This document shows positions 1 through 7,786 of a stretch of DNA of 25,556 bases, piece after piece. The notes beneath the pieces were generated by a model. That model was given only the letters and a program-made list of their open reading frames with translations, had not been told where the DNA came from and searched no databases. The position numbers and the translations under genes were made by a program. The first letter of the stretch is position 1, and every line of letters starts with the position of its first letter. Origin of the DNA: a virus; the IMG/VR virus record IMGVR_UViG_3300022723_000073, positions 1 through 25,556 of that record. The stretch is one strand, 5' to 3'.

Positions 1-1
1 C

Positions 2-58
2 ATCGAGCTCGACTCTCCCCCTACGGGAAAAAGAAGCCCAGTACTCGAGGGCCTCTGA
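2..58 (+). CDS. C-terminal end of an upstream gene (partial), probably the tail of the gene at the window's right end
   Basis: Reading from base 2 gives 18 residues ending in the TGA at 56-58, 18 bases before the next start codon. On its own this is too short to identify. The gene that starts at 24928 is still open at the last base with two bases of a codon left over. Base 1 completes that codon (Ala) and the frame then runs into this segment. If the molecule is circular, these residues (starting IELDSPPTGK) are the C-terminus of that winged-helix-like protein, making it about 228 aa. The frame match has a one in three chance of being accidental, so this is an inference. Confidence 0.45.
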   Translation: MELDSPPTGKRSPVLEGL

Positions 59-76
59 CGGTACCCGGGGGATCCG

Positions 77-412
77 GTGAGCGCCCGATCCCAGCTCGAG
101 AGGGTCCAGCGGCGCCTCGAGGAGGTCCGCAAGAGCCGGGAGGGGGCCGAGAAGGACGGGAAGTGGACCGCGGCGAGCACGTTCAGTCAGCAAGAGGACC
201 GGCTGACCCTCCGCGCGCTCGAGCTCGAGGCCGATCTGGCCGAGGAGGAGGCGGATCGGGAGCTCGAGGCCGATCCGGAGGCGCTGATCGCCGCGATCAA
301 GGGCTTCGCGATGGACCTCCCGGCCTACCTGCTCGACGACCTGATCGCCGCGCTCGAGGAGACACGCCGCTGCGCCTCTCCCGAGACGTGGGCGCCCTCC
401 GGGGAGAGCTGA
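77..412 (+). CDS. Putative terminase small subunit
   Basis: This 111-aa, strongly charged, mostly helical protein sits directly before the large terminase gene, with 3 bases between the stop and the next ATG. That is the usual place of TerS, which recognises the packaging site and hands DNA to the motor. The first 60 residues are a heptad-rich Arg/Glu stretch that could form the coiled coil or oligomerisation core. A short helical tail follows (LPAYLLDDLIAALEE). I do not recognise a clear N-terminal helix-turn-helix, so the call rests mainly on position and composition. The GTG start has a GGGGGA ribosome binding site 4 bases upstream. It could instead be an unrelated small protein ahead of terL. 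Confidence 0.6.
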   Translation: MSARSQLERVQRRLEEVRKSREGAEKDGKWTAASTFSQQEDRLTLRALELEADLAEEEADRELEADPEALIAAIKGFAMDLPAYLLDDLIAALEETRRCASPETWAPSGES

Positions 413-415
413 CCG

Positions 416-1945
416 ATGGTCGCGACCCCCGAAGCCCTCGAGGCGCTCCGCGGGATCCGGGACCGAGCTCGAGAGCTCCGTCGGCACTGGAACGAGCGCC
501 GACTGCTCTCGGTGGAGTGGTTGCCGCACCAGCTCGAGCTCCTCGAGGACCCGAGCCTCTACAGGCTCCTCCGGACGGGAAACCAGCTCGGGAAGACCGA
601 GGTCGGGCTCGCCGAGGTCCTCTACGCGGCTCGAGGCGAGCACCCCTACCGCAAGCCGACCCGGGAGGCCGGCGAGTACTGGGTCGTTTGCGCCTCGTGG
701 GGTCAGTCGCTCGCGATCCAGCGCAAGCTCTACGCGCTGTGCCCTCGCGACTGGTTGAGGCCGGGGACGGCGTTCTCGCGGGAGCGGGCGTTCGGTGGGC
801 GCTACCCGAGCGTCTCGATCCGGCACGCGTCGAGCACGCCTGGTGACGAGCGGTGGTCGGTCGTCCGGTTCAAGACCACCGGCCAGGAGACCCTCGATCT
901 CTCGGCCGACACGATCGACGGTGCGCTGTTCGACGAGCCCCCGCGGAGCGAGACCGTCTACAGCGAGGTCCAGAAGCGGGTCCAGGCGAACAACGGCTGG
1001 ATCCTGCTCACGCTCACGCCGATCGGGGCGGACGTCTCGTGGCTCCGCGACCTCGTCCGCAGTGGCGAGATCCGCGAGCACCACGCGCGCCTCGAGGCGG
1101 AGCTCCTAGTGCCGGTGGGCCGCACCGAGCCGCTCCGGATCCGAGACAAGGGGGGCCACCTCCACCGGTGGGATCAGGCCTGGATCGACGTGGTTGTCCG
1201 CCGGACCCCCGAGAGCGAGCGCGAGATCCGGATCGACGGCGAGTGGGACATCCGGCCCGTAGACGCCTACTTTGGGGGCGTGTGGGTTGACTCGAGGGAC
1301 ACGATCACGCTCGATGACCTGGAGGCCGAGCGCGAGGGATGGGACCCGGAGCTCGACGGCGTGATCGCCTGCCTCGGGATCGACCACGGCCACCGGCCCG
1401 GGAAGCAGTACGCGTGCCTGCTCGAGGTCGACGACCGGGACCCCGCCCGGCCCTCGATCGACCTGGTCGACGAGTACACCGATGCCCTCGGCCTGGCCGA
1501 TCCCCGCCGGGACGCTCGAGGGATCCTCGAGATGCTCGAGCGTGCCGGGTGGCAGTGGCGCGATCTGGCGTTCGCCGGTGGCGACAGGGACCACATGCCG
1601 GGGACCGAGCACCGCAAAAGCAACCGGGACCTGGAGCTCGCGATCCGGGCCGAGCTTGGCCTCCACGACCTCCCGCTGCACCCGCGGATCCGGACCGTGA
1701 AGCGAGGGGCCGGCCGCGGCAAGGGGTCCGTCGTGCTCGGGTGCAAGTTCCTGTGGCGAGCGATGGCCGATCGGAGGTTCCGGGTCTCGAAGCACTGCGT
1801 CAAGGCGAGGGGCGCGGTTCGACGGTTCCGGCTCCGGACCGTCGACGACGAATGGAAGGACGTTGTTGACGGGATCCGCTACGGGCTCGATCCGTTCGTG
1901 TTCTACCGAGCGGGCTCGAGTGCGGTGTCCGTCCGGTTCGGCTGA
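416..1945 (+). CDS. terL: Terminase large subunit (packaging ATPase and nuclease)
   Basis: This 509-aa protein is the expected length for TerL, the motor that cuts concatemers and pumps DNA into the procapsid. The ATPase half has a Walker A loop at residues 53-61 (RTGNQLGKT) and a Walker B ending at D173-E174 (ALFDE), followed by the coupling-type segment LLTLTPIG near 197-204. The nuclease half begins around residue 318. It has an RNase H-like first strand with D323 (LGIDHGH), acidic residues in GGDRD near 388-392, and C-terminal acidic residues in KDVVDGIRYGLD (481-492). The linker between the halves, about residues 287-308, is encoded by a 65-bp stretch that recurs exactly at 21802-21866. 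The start is ATG just after the preceding stop. A TGA stop at 1943-1945 forms part of the next promoter-like motif. Confidence 0.95.
   Translation: MVATPEALEALRGIRDRARELRRHWNERRLLSVEWLPHQLELLEDPSLYRLLRTGNQLGKTEVGLAEVLYAARGEHPYRKPTREAGEYWVVCASWGQSLAIQRKLYALCPRDWLRPGTAFSRERAFGGRYPSVSIRHASSTPGDERWSVVRFKTTGQETLDLSADTIDGALFDEPPRSETVYSEVQKRVQANNGWILLTLTPIGADVSWLRDLVRSGEIREHHARLEAELLVPVGRTEPLRIRDKGGHLHRWDQAWIDVVVRRTPESEREIRIDGEWDIRPVDAYFGGVWVDSRDTITLDDLEAEREGWDPELDGVIACLGIDHGHRPGKQYACLLEVDDRDPARPSIDLVDEYTDALGLADPRRDARGILEMLERAGWQWRDLAFAGGDRDHMPGTEHRKSNRDLELAIRAELGLHDLPLHPRIRTVKRGAGRGKGSVVLGCKFLWRAMADRRFRVSKHCVKARGAVRRFRLRTVDDEWKDVVDGIRYGLDPFVFYRAGSSAVSVRFG
1274..1338 (+). repeat. 65-bp exact direct repeat, copy 1 (inside terL)
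   Basis: Bases 1274-1338 are identical to 21802-21866 on the same strand. The flanking bases differ on both sides (T against C before, A against T after). In terL the segment encodes the linker peptide GGVWVDSRDTITLDDLEAER plus EG. The second copy lies in a small right-arm ORF in the same reading frame. Confidence 0.97.
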
Positions 1946-1951
1946 TAGGCT
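1943..1951 (+). promoter_or_regulatory. Extended -10 promoter candidate before the portal gene
   Basis: The motif is TGATAGGCT: an extended TGN plus a TANNNT-type -10 hexamer at 1946-1951. It overlaps the terL stop codon and lies 17 bases before the portal ATG, leaving room for a short leader with the GGAGG site. No convincing -35 is visible. Nearly the same nonamer recurs at 8334, 16238 and 16475, each at a gene junction. Confidence 0.45.
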
Positions 1952-1968
1952 GGCCCCGGAGGTCCTTC

Positions 1969-3456
1969 ATGGCCGAGCTCCCGATGCCGTCCGACCACGT
2001 CGCCGGCCGCTGGTACGAGCAGCGCCGGCGACGCGCGCTCCTCGAGGGCGACTGGCTCGACCTGCTCTACTCTCGAGCTCGCCTGCTCGTCGGGAACCTG
2101 CGCCGGGAGGCGTGGGGGTTCTTGGACATGAGCGCGAACCCGCTCCGCCAGCTCGCCGACCAGTTCGCGACGCTCTACGACCACGAGCCGGCCGTCCGTC
2201 ACCCCGAGCAGGGCGACGGCGTGCTCGAGGTCATGGATCAGGCCCTCGGCGACAGTGGCTATTGGGCGTTCATGCAGCGAGTACAGCGCGACGCCGTGGC
2301 CTTGCGGGACATGTTCGTCCGCTTCGACATCGACGACGACGGCGAGCTCGTCTATGACCAGGTGTGGCCCGACTACGTGCGCGACGTCCGCTACGATCCG
2401 AGCGGTCGTCGCCTCAAGCGGTTCCCATTCTTGCGTCTCCGCCCCGACCCGAAGACCCAGCGCAAGCGCTGGTTCTGGGACGTGCTCGAGGTCGTCGACG
2501 GGGTCGGGACGTGGCGGGTGGTCGAGGACGTCGGCGGGAGCATCGGCGAGCGGGACTACAGCCGAGCGTTCCTCCGGGACGCGGCCGGCAACGCGGCTCC
2601 TCGAGGGGGCCTGACCGGCGACCTCTACCCCTACCGTCGCGGCGACGGGACCGCGTTCATTCCGGTGGCCCGCTACCGTGCCCAGCTCCTCGGCGCGAGG
2701 CATTGGGACTGCAAGACCTGGGTCGAGGTCGTCGAGGGGACCCTGAACGTCGCGGTCTACTGGTCGTTCTGGGGTCACGTGCTCCGGGCTGCATCCTGGC
2801 CCCAGCGCTACGTGATCGGCGCCCACGTGAAGGGGGTCGGGGTCCAGGGTGCCGGCCATGGCGCGCGCACCGAGATCACGACCGACCCGGCCGTCCTGCT
2901 CAAGCTCACGAAGGACGACGATTACGAGGGCCAGCCGATCGCTGGCCAGTTCGGCACCGCGGGAGACCCGGCCGCGATGGCTGCGTCGATCTCGGTCTAC
3001 GAGGCCCGGATCGCCGCGGGGGTCGGGGTCTCGCCGAGCGACCTCACCCGCACGAGCGGAGACCCCCGGAGCGGGTACGCGCTCGCCGTGAGCCGCGAGG
3101 CCCAGCGCGAGCAGCAGCGCAAGCTCAAGCCAGCGTTCCGGCAGGGCGATCGGGTGGCCCTCGAGGTGATCGCCGCGCTGCTGAACCTCGCGACCGGCCT
3201 CGAGCTCCCCGAGCGTGGCTGGCGCCTCGACTACGTCGCGCTCCCCCTCTCGGCCGAGGAGCGCCGGGTCCTCCGGGAGGAGACCCTCGAGCTCCTCGAC
3301 CGGGGGTTCCTCGATGAGGTCGAGGCCATGCGGCGACTCTCCGGGCACACGCTCTCGAGGGCCGATGCTCGCCGCGAGCTCGAGCGGATCCGCGCGCAGG
3401 CCGAGACCGAGGACCAACCACCGGCGGAGTCCCCGCCGACCGACCCCGGAGTGTGA
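1969..3456 (+). CDS. Portal protein
   Basis: This 495-aa protein is encoded right after terL and before a scaffold-like gene and the capsid gene, which is the standard portal position. Portals form the dodecameric ring at one capsid vertex through which DNA passes and to which the tail attaches. The segment at about residues 360-390 (GDPRSGYALAVSREAQRE) resembles the conserved region before the long stem helices of portals. The C-terminus is rich in Glu, Arg and Leu and ends in a disordered, proline-rich tail. The upstream GGAGG at 1958-1962 supports the ATG at 1969. The call rests on gene order, size and this local resemblance rather than on a full family match. Confidence 0.85.
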   Translation: MAELPMPSDHVAGRWYEQRRRRALLEGDWLDLLYSRARLLVGNLRREAWGFLDMSANPLRQLADQFATLYDHEPAVRHPEQGDGVLEVMDQALGDSGYWAFMQRVQRDAVALRDMFVRFDIDDDGELVYDQVWPDYVRDVRYDPSGRRLKRFPFLRLRPDPKTQRKRWFWDVLEVVDGVGTWRVVEDVGGSIGERDYSRAFLRDAAGNAAPRGGLTGDLYPYRRGDGTAFIPVARYRAQLLGARHWDCKTWVEVVEGTLNVAVYWSFWGHVLRAASWPQRYVIGAHVKGVGVQGAGHGARTEITTDPAVLLKLTKDDDYEGQPIAGQFGTAGDPAAMAASISVYEARIAAGVGVSPSDLTRTSGDPRSGYALAVSREAQREQQRKLKPAFRQGDRVALEVIAALLNLATGLELPERGWRLDYVALPLSAEERRVLREETLELLDRGFLDEVEAMRRLSGHTLSRADARRELERIRAQAETEDQPPAESPPTDPGV

Positions 3457-3459
3457 CCC

Positions 3460-4098
3460 ATGGACGACGACGACCTCGAGAAGGTCCCGAAGCAGCGGCT
3501 CTCGGAGGTCCTCGAGAAGCTGCGCGTCGCGAACGCTCGTGTCGGCGAGCTCGAGCGTGAGGTCCGGACCCAGACCGAGCGCGCGAACAAGGCCGAGGAG
3601 ACCGGTCGCTCGGCGAGCCAGCTCGCCGACCGGGTCGCCGAGCTCGAGAGCGACCTGAAGGCCGAGCGAGCCGCGCGCTCCGAGGATTCGGCGATCACGC
3701 GCGCCGGGTTCACCGATCCGGAGCTCGTCCGCTTCGAGTACGGCCGCGTGAGCCGCGATCTCGGGGAGGATGCGCCCCCGCTCTCCGAGTGGCTCGAGGG
3801 GGTCAAGGGTGACACGGCGAAGGCGCCCCCGGCTCTCCGGGCCGCGCTCGAGGCCGCGGGTGGTACAGCCGACCAGGGCGACGGCGACGGCGACGGCGAG
3901 ACGATGCGCAAGGGGACCACCGGCCGCGGGGGCGACGCCGAGGACGGCCAGGGGTCCGGCGGGACCTCGAGGGGCCGGAACGCGCGACTGAAGGAGATCA
4001 ACGCGAAGCACCGCGTCGGTTCCGCCGAGTGGGCCGAGGAGGCCGCCGGGGTGCTCGGGGACGAGCACCCCGCGGTGAAGCGAGCGCGCGCCGGTTGA
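3460..4098 (+). CDS. Putative capsid scaffolding protein
   Basis: This 212-aa, highly acidic and charged protein lies between portal and major capsid genes. Residues 1 to about 75 form a coiled-coil-like heptad region (LSEVLEKLRVANARVGELER and onward). The middle, around 140-180, is a Gly/Asp/Thr-rich flexible stretch including DGDGDGDG. The C-terminus is short and basic-helical (GRNARLKEIN...AVKRARAG). This layout of acidic coiled coil, flexible linker and basic helical tail is typical of phage scaffolds, which guide capsid assembly and then leave or are degraded. I see no serine-protease motif, so it does not look like a protease-scaffold fusion. The stop overlaps the -35 element of the capsid promoter. 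Confidence 0.7.
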   Translation: MDDDDLEKVPKQRLSEVLEKLRVANARVGELEREVRTQTERANKAEETGRSASQLADRVAELESDLKAERAARSEDSAITRAGFTDPELVRFEYGRVSRDLGEDAPPLSEWLEGVKGDTAKAPPALRAALEAAGGTADQGDGDGDGETMRKGTTGRGGDAEDGQGSGGTSRGRNARLKEINAKHRVGSAEWAEEAAGVLGDEHPAVKRARAG

Positions 4099-4124
4099 CC
4101 CCTCTCCGGGCAACGGGCTACCCT
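4095..4124 (+). promoter_or_regulatory. Promoter for the major capsid gene
   Basis: A good sigma70-like pair is visible: TTGACC at 4095-4100, an 18-base spacer, and TACCCT at 4119-4124. It starts on the stop codon of the scaffold gene and gives a leader of about 135 bases before the capsid GTG. A dedicated promoter for the most abundant virion protein is expected. Confidence 0.6.
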
Positions 4125-4133
4125 CCTCGCGTG

Positions 4134-4152
4134 GGGGGCGTGCCCCGCCCCC
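4134..4152 (+). promoter_or_regulatory. Stem-loop at the 5' end of the predicted capsid mRNA
   Basis: GGGGGCG (4134-4140) pairs with CGCCCCC (4146-4152) around a 5-base loop. If transcription starts about 7 bases after the -10 element, this all-GC hairpin is at the very 5' end of the message, where such structures are known to protect mRNAs from decay. The remainder of the leader up to 4267 contains no ORF I can support. Confidence 0.45.
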
Positions 4153-4267
4153 GGGTGCCGCCGACCTGAACGGGCGGGGTCGTAGAGCGGGAGTCGGCCC
4201 ACCGCCATCGCCGCCGGATGCAACGGGCGCCCCAGGGCAAGGCAACGCAACCCTCTGGAGGCTCCCC

Positions 4268-5197
4268 GTGGACACCACGACCACCCTCGCCGACCAGTTC
4301 CAGTCCGAGGTCGTCACGGCCGAGTACGTGATGACCATTGCCGACCGGAACGCGCTCCCGCAGCACCCCGCCCTGTTCTACGCTGGCTCCGTCGACGCGA
4401 GCGGCTCGCTCGTGCGCAAGGTGCCGCACATCGGTCTCGGGGGCGCCGACCAGCCGGCCGCGACCTCCGAGGGCTCGAACATCACGCTCTCGAGCATCAC
4501 GGACGGATCGACCACGATCACCGTCTCGCGCTACTCGAAGGGCTACGAGACCTCCGATCAGGTGCGGATGGTCCAGAACAGCGACAAGGTCGGGATGCAG
4601 CCGCTCTCGCGTGACGCGCTGCAGGCGTTCTTCATGCGCCTCACGAACTTGATCGCCAACGTGGCGGACGACTTCACGACCACCGGCGGGCCCGGCTCGG
4701 GGAGCGATCTCACGGTGGCGAGCGTGCTCGCGATCATCGGCGCCGTTGCGGCAAACAACATCTCCGGGATCGCCGGCTACATGGGCCTCCTCCACGGCCA
4801 GCAGTGGTCGGACCTGATCGTCGACGGTGGGACCAGCCTCACCGGCGGGACGCAGGAGCGGAACCCCGAGCTCGCCGCGCTGCAGTCGCTTCGGGGTCAG
4901 GCGTTCTTGAACAGCTGGCTGGGCGTGGACTGGTACCTCTCGAACCAGGTCCCCACGGCGAACGCCGGCGCGGACCGGGCGGGGGCCGTGTTCGGCTATG
5001 GTGCGGTCATGTGGGCCGATGGTCGTCATCAGGGTGTCGACCTGAACCCTCAGGATCAGTTCCTGCTCGGGGACGGCCGCGTGCTGTTCGAGCGATCCCG
5101 GAACGCCCACGGCGCCGAGACGGCCTACATCATGCACGGCTACGCCGGCGTCTCGAAGGGCATCGAAGCCGGGATCACGATCGTCTCCGACGCGTGA
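4268..5197 (+). CDS. Major capsid protein
   Basis: This 309-aa protein follows the scaffold gene and has its own promoter and long leader. It is predicted to be the shell subunit. The composition fits a capsid protein: an N-terminal helix (TTTTLADQFQSEVVTAEYV), then alternating beta and loop segments. A long central helical region includes DQVRMVQNSDKVGMQPLSRD and a hydrophobic Gly/Ala-rich stretch (VASVLAIIGAVAANNISGIA, about residues 155-175). The C-terminus is beta-rich and ends YIMHGYAGVSKGIEAGITIV, like the end of HK97-fold coat proteins. The GTG start has CTGGAGG 6 bases upstream. Its codon use is more restrained than its neighbours', with fewer CTCGAG words, as expected for a highly expressed gene. 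The exact capsid family is not identified. Confidence 0.82.
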   Translation: MDTTTTLADQFQSEVVTAEYVMTIADRNALPQHPALFYAGSVDASGSLVRKVPHIGLGGADQPAATSEGSNITLSSITDGSTTITVSRYSKGYETSDQVRMVQNSDKVGMQPLSRDALQAFFMRLTNLIANVADDFTTTGGPGSGSDLTVASVLAIIGAVAANNISGIAGYMGLLHGQQWSDLIVDGGTSLTGGTQERNPELAALQSLRGQAFLNSWLGVDWYLSNQVPTANAGADRAGAVFGYGAVMWADGRHQGVDLNPQDQFLLGDGRVLFERSRNAHGAETAYIMHGYAGVSKGIEAGITIVSDA

Positions 5198-5230
5198 TCT
5201 CGAGCGGCCTCGAGGCCGATACCAGCGCAG

Positions 5231-5310
5231 GGGGGAGGGGCCAGGGACCCGGGGAACCCCGACAGAACCGCCCGACGGGGGCCCTGGCCCCCCGAGGGCA
5301 CCCCTCCCCC
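5231..5310 (+). terminator. Nested GC-rich inverted repeats after the capsid gene
   Basis: Two perfect inverted repeats are nested here. GGGGGAGGGG (5231-5240) pairs with CCCCTCCCCC (5301-5310), and GGGGCCAGGG (5237-5246) with CCCTGGCCCC (5282-5291). They overlap by four bases, so the two stems compete. There is no T-run, so this is not a classical intrinsic terminator. It may partly terminate, block 3' decay of the capsid message, or control translation of the next gene, whose start is at 5321. Confidence 0.4.
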
Positions 5311-5320
5311 GGAGTGACCC

Positions 5321-6127
5321 ATGACGACCCGTCGCAAGCCGACCCGCAAGGGCTCGAGCTCGAAGACCGCGCCCACCGAGGCCGCGGCTCCCCCGGCGCC
5401 CCCGCCGAGCCGTCGCCAGCGCCGAGCGCGGCAAGCGGCCGTCCCCCTCGGGGTCGAGATGCCCCAGGTCGGGGTCTCGCGCCAGGCCGAGCCGACCACC
5501 CGAGCGGCCCCTCAGCCGGCCTACTACCTCGTGTTCAACCGCGACCGGTGGGACTTCATCGGGGGGCGGGTGGTCCCTCAGCTCTCGAAGGCGAAGATCC
5601 TCCCCGGCGCGAACGGGGTCGGGGTCGACCGTTCGGGAAAGCCTCTCCCGGGCATGATGCTCGCGCAGATCGAGGAGAACGGTCACCAGGTGATCCCGTG
5701 GGACGTCGACGGACCGGGCACGTCCTACCTTCGTCGCGACCCGGCGACGGGGGGCTGGTATTCCCGGTGGGAGCGCGTGTTCCCGGGCTCGAGCGCGGTG
5801 CACAGTGACACCGAGGGCTACGCCGAGTGGCTCGAGGGCCTGATCGATCGCGGGGTCCTCGAGCCGGCCCCGATCTACGTGCTCGAGCGGCTCCTCGGTC
5901 GCTACCAGGGCCTCGCCGCGGAGACGTCGAACAAGCCGGCTCGCGCGAACGATCACGCCGGGTACCTGCAGGCGATCGAGGTGATCGGCTTCGAGCTCGA
6001 GGCCGCTCGAGCGGAGGAGGAGGTCCCCGAGCTCGAGCTCCAGGCCGAGGAGACCCCCGAGCTCGAGGCCGGGACCCCCGACCTCGGCACCGGCGAGCCC
6101 ACGACCGCGCCCCCGTCGGAGGGGTGA
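5321..6127 (+). CDS. Head-associated protein of unknown function
   Basis: I do not recognise this 268-aa protein. Residues 1-65 are disordered, basic and Pro/Ala-rich (TTRRKPTRKGSSSKT and onward). Residues 67-215 look folded, with aromatic and beta-rich motifs (YYLVFNRDRWDFIGGRVVP, GWYSRWERVFPG) and a helical segment around EWLEGLIDRGVLEP and YVLERLLGRY. The last 45 residues are an acidic Glu/Pro tail. Its place directly after the capsid gene suggests a decoration, head-completion or internal head protein. The disordered N-terminal part includes an 89-bp stretch (5369-5457) that is repeated exactly at 25185-25273, where another frame is translated. The ATG follows a GGAG 7 bases upstream. Confidence 0.75.
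   Translation: MTTRRKPTRKGSSSKTAPTEAAAPPAPPPSRRQRRARQAAVPLGVEMPQVGVSRQAEPTTRAAPQPAYYLVFNRDRWDFIGGRVVPQLSKAKILPGANGVGVDRSGKPLPGMMLAQIEENGHQVIPWDVDGPGTSYLRRDPATGGWYSRWERVFPGSSAVHSDTEGYAEWLEGLIDRGVLEPAPIYVLERLLGRYQGLAAETSNKPARANDHAGYLQAIEVIGFELEAARAEEEVPELELQAEETPELEAGTPDLGTGEPTTAPPSEG
5369..5457 (+). repeat. 89-bp exact direct repeat, copy 1
   Basis: Bases 5369-5457 are identical to 25185-25273 on the same strand, and the flanks diverge immediately. Here it encodes the peptide running from TEAAAPPAPPPSRRQ to VPLGV in the disordered N-terminus of the head-associated protein. Confidence 0.97.
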
Positions 6128-6130
6128 CCG

Positions 6131-6562
6131 GTGCCGCTGTTCGACTACAGGTGCGACGTGTGCGGCTTCGAGATCCACGACGAGCTCGCGCAGTCGGCCG
6201 ACCAGGTCGAGCGCGACTGTCCACGGTGCAAGCTCGACCGGCCTCGGTCTGTTCGGATGCGCCGGCTCCCGGTCCGCTTCGGGATCCGGATGGCCGGGCC
6301 GAGCTCGAGGACCTCGGGGGCTCGGGACGTGACCCCGTGGGGCGCCGAGCACGTCGAGGCCCTCCGCTCGGGGGACGTCGAGGCGACGCGCGAAGTGCAC
6401 TACGACGTTGCTCGCCGCTCGGGGATCTCGAGGGAGCGAGCTCGGGACATCACGGCAACCTCGGCCGAGGAGGGGGTCAAAAAGACCGCCGAGCACACCC
6501 GGACGGTCCAGGACCAGCCGGGAGGGGCATCCGCGATGCCCGGGGAGGCCGCGAGTGGCTGA
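6131..6562 (+). CDS. Small zinc-ribbon protein, FmdB-like
   Basis: The 143-aa product opens with PLFDYRCDVCGFEIHD and a second pair CPRC near residues 35-38. This is the two-CxxC zinc ribbon typical of FmdB-type regulatory proteins, which also occur in phage head gene clusters. The rest is basic and charged, with a helical region around residues 78-125 and a poorly structured end. The GTG start lies 3 bases after the previous stop. The gene overlaps the next one by 8 bases. In this position it could be a head-protein chaperone, a minor virion protein or a regulator; the sequence does not decide. Confidence 0.75.
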   Translation: MPLFDYRCDVCGFEIHDELAQSADQVERDCPRCKLDRPRSVRMRRLPVRFGIRMAGPSSRTSGARDVTPWGAEHVEALRSGDVEATREVHYDVARRSGISRERARDITATSAEEGVKKTAEHTRTVQDQPGGASAMPGEAASG

Positions 6563-7325
6563 TCTCTACAGCTTCGACCGCGAGGAGCGGTACCTCCTGA
6601 TCCGCGGCGAGGACTTTTCCTTGACCGCGACCTGGTCGCGCGATGGCGCGATCGTCACGCCGTCGCCCGGGACCGTCCGGGTCCGTCGTCCGGGGGGAGC
6701 CGACGTTCTCGCGGCGACGGCCTTCAATGTGTCGGCGAACGTCGCGAGCTACACCCTCCCGGCCGCGGCGACGGCCGACCTGGCCCTCGAGGAGGGCTGG
6801 CTGGTCCAGTGGGAGAGCGTGGGGCTCCCCGACGGGTCGACGCGCTCGTTCGTCGCCGAGGCCGCGCTCGTCCGCTACGTCCTCTCCCCGCCGGCGCGGG
6901 TGCAGGATCTCTACCAGCGGGTGGCCCGGCTCGACCCGACCCACCCGAGCCCGCTTGTCTCGAGCAGCATGGACCTCCAGGCCAAGCTCGACGATGCATG
7001 GCGGGAGATCGAGCGCCGGCTCTACGTACAGGGTCGCCGACCCGAGCTCGTGATGAGCCCGACGCAGTTCCGGATCCCTCACCGGGAGCTCGGCCTGGCC
7101 CTGATCTTCGAAGACCTGCGGACCGCGAATTGGGAAGCCTACGGCGAGATCGCCGAGGGCTACCGCGCCCGCTTCGAGCAGGTGTGGGACGAGCTCGTGT
7201 TCAGCTACGACGCGGACGAGGACGGCTTCCCCGACGGGGGCTCGACGCCCACCCGGGTCGGCGCCGACTCGACCCTTTGGCTCACCTCGAGGGGCGGCGC
7301 CTCGGATCCCCAGGGGTCGCCGTGA
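6555..7325 (+). CDS. Head-tail connector protein candidate
   Basis: This 256-aa protein sits where phages encode connector or adaptor proteins. The first 110 residues are beta-rich and look like an Ig-type or beta-sandwich domain (YLLIRGEDFSLTATWSRDG and FVAEAALVRYVLSPP). The C-terminal part (about 115-225) is helical, with QDLYQRVARLD, DDAWREIERRLY and REIAEGYRARFEQVWDEL-like segments. This resembles the helical head-tail adaptors that sit under the portal ring. I chose the GTG at 6555 because the protein then begins VADLYSFD after a GAGG-type site, with an 8-base GTGGCTGA overlap with the upstream gene. The tape measure gene starts the same way. Its last base pair overlaps the next GTG. Confidence 0.65.
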   Translation: MADLYSFDREERYLLIRGEDFSLTATWSRDGAIVTPSPGTVRVRRPGGADVLAATAFNVSANVASYTLPAAATADLALEEGWLVQWESVGLPDGSTRSFVAEAALVRYVLSPPARVQDLYQRVARLDPTHPSPLVSSSMDLQAKLDDAWREIERRLYVQGRRPELVMSPTQFRIPHRELGLALIFEDLRTANWEAYGEIAEGYRARFEQVWDELVFSYDADEDGFPDGGSTPTRVGADSTLWLTSRGGASDPQGSP

Positions 7326-7777
7326 GCCTTGCACCGTCCACACTGGCCCCCTCGGCCATCGTCACACGGATCGAGACCGTGATCGCCGCGGACGCGGACT
7401 GGCACGTCTCGCACCACGCCTATCCGGACTTCCCGCCAGCGAAGGACTCGGGGGACGTCTCGGACCACTCGTTCGCCGTGGGCGTCCTGGGTACCGAGTC
7501 CCTCGAGGGGCGCCAGCGAGCCTCGGTCGGCGCCCACGCCCTGACCGAGCTCCGCGTCCGGTTCCTCGCCGACGTCCAGGCCGACGACAAGCGCGGGAGC
7601 TACACGCGCTACCTCGGCATGGAGGCGGACCTCGTCGCCCTCGTCCTGTCGGTCAACCGGGACCCCGATCTGACGGTGCGCCTCGAGAGCATCGAGCCCC
7701 GTGAGAACCACTCCGAGACCACCCTTCTCGGCGAGGCCGTGTTCGCGGTCCGTCACATGTACCCGCTCACCACGTAG
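7322..7777 (+). CDS. Tail completion or tail terminator protein candidate
   Basis: This 151-aa protein starts at a GTG that shares a GTGA overlap with the previous stop, so translation is probably coupled. The compact alpha/beta composition fits tail completion proteins: an N-terminal helix (SAIVTRIETVIAADADWHVS), then strands such as HALTELRVRFLADV, a helix LGMEADLVALVLSVNRD, and a final strand EAVFAVRHMYPLTT. So does its place just before the tail tube gene. These small proteins cap the tail or join it to the head. The assignment is from context and fold-like pattern only, without a diagnostic motif. Confidence 0.6.
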   Translation: MSLAPSTLAPSAIVTRIETVIAADADWHVSHHAYPDFPPAKDSGDVSDHSFAVGVLGTESLEGRQRASVGAHALTELRVRFLADVQADDKRGSYTRYLGMEADLVALVLSVNRDPDLTVRLESIEPRENHSETTLLGEAVFAVRHMYPLTT

Positions 7778-7786
7778 GAGCTCGCT

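Noticed and set aside
5369-5457. The 89-bp repeat as an ordinary gene duplication
   Set aside because: The two copies are read in different frames and the identity stops sharply at both ends, so it is not a duplicated protein domain.
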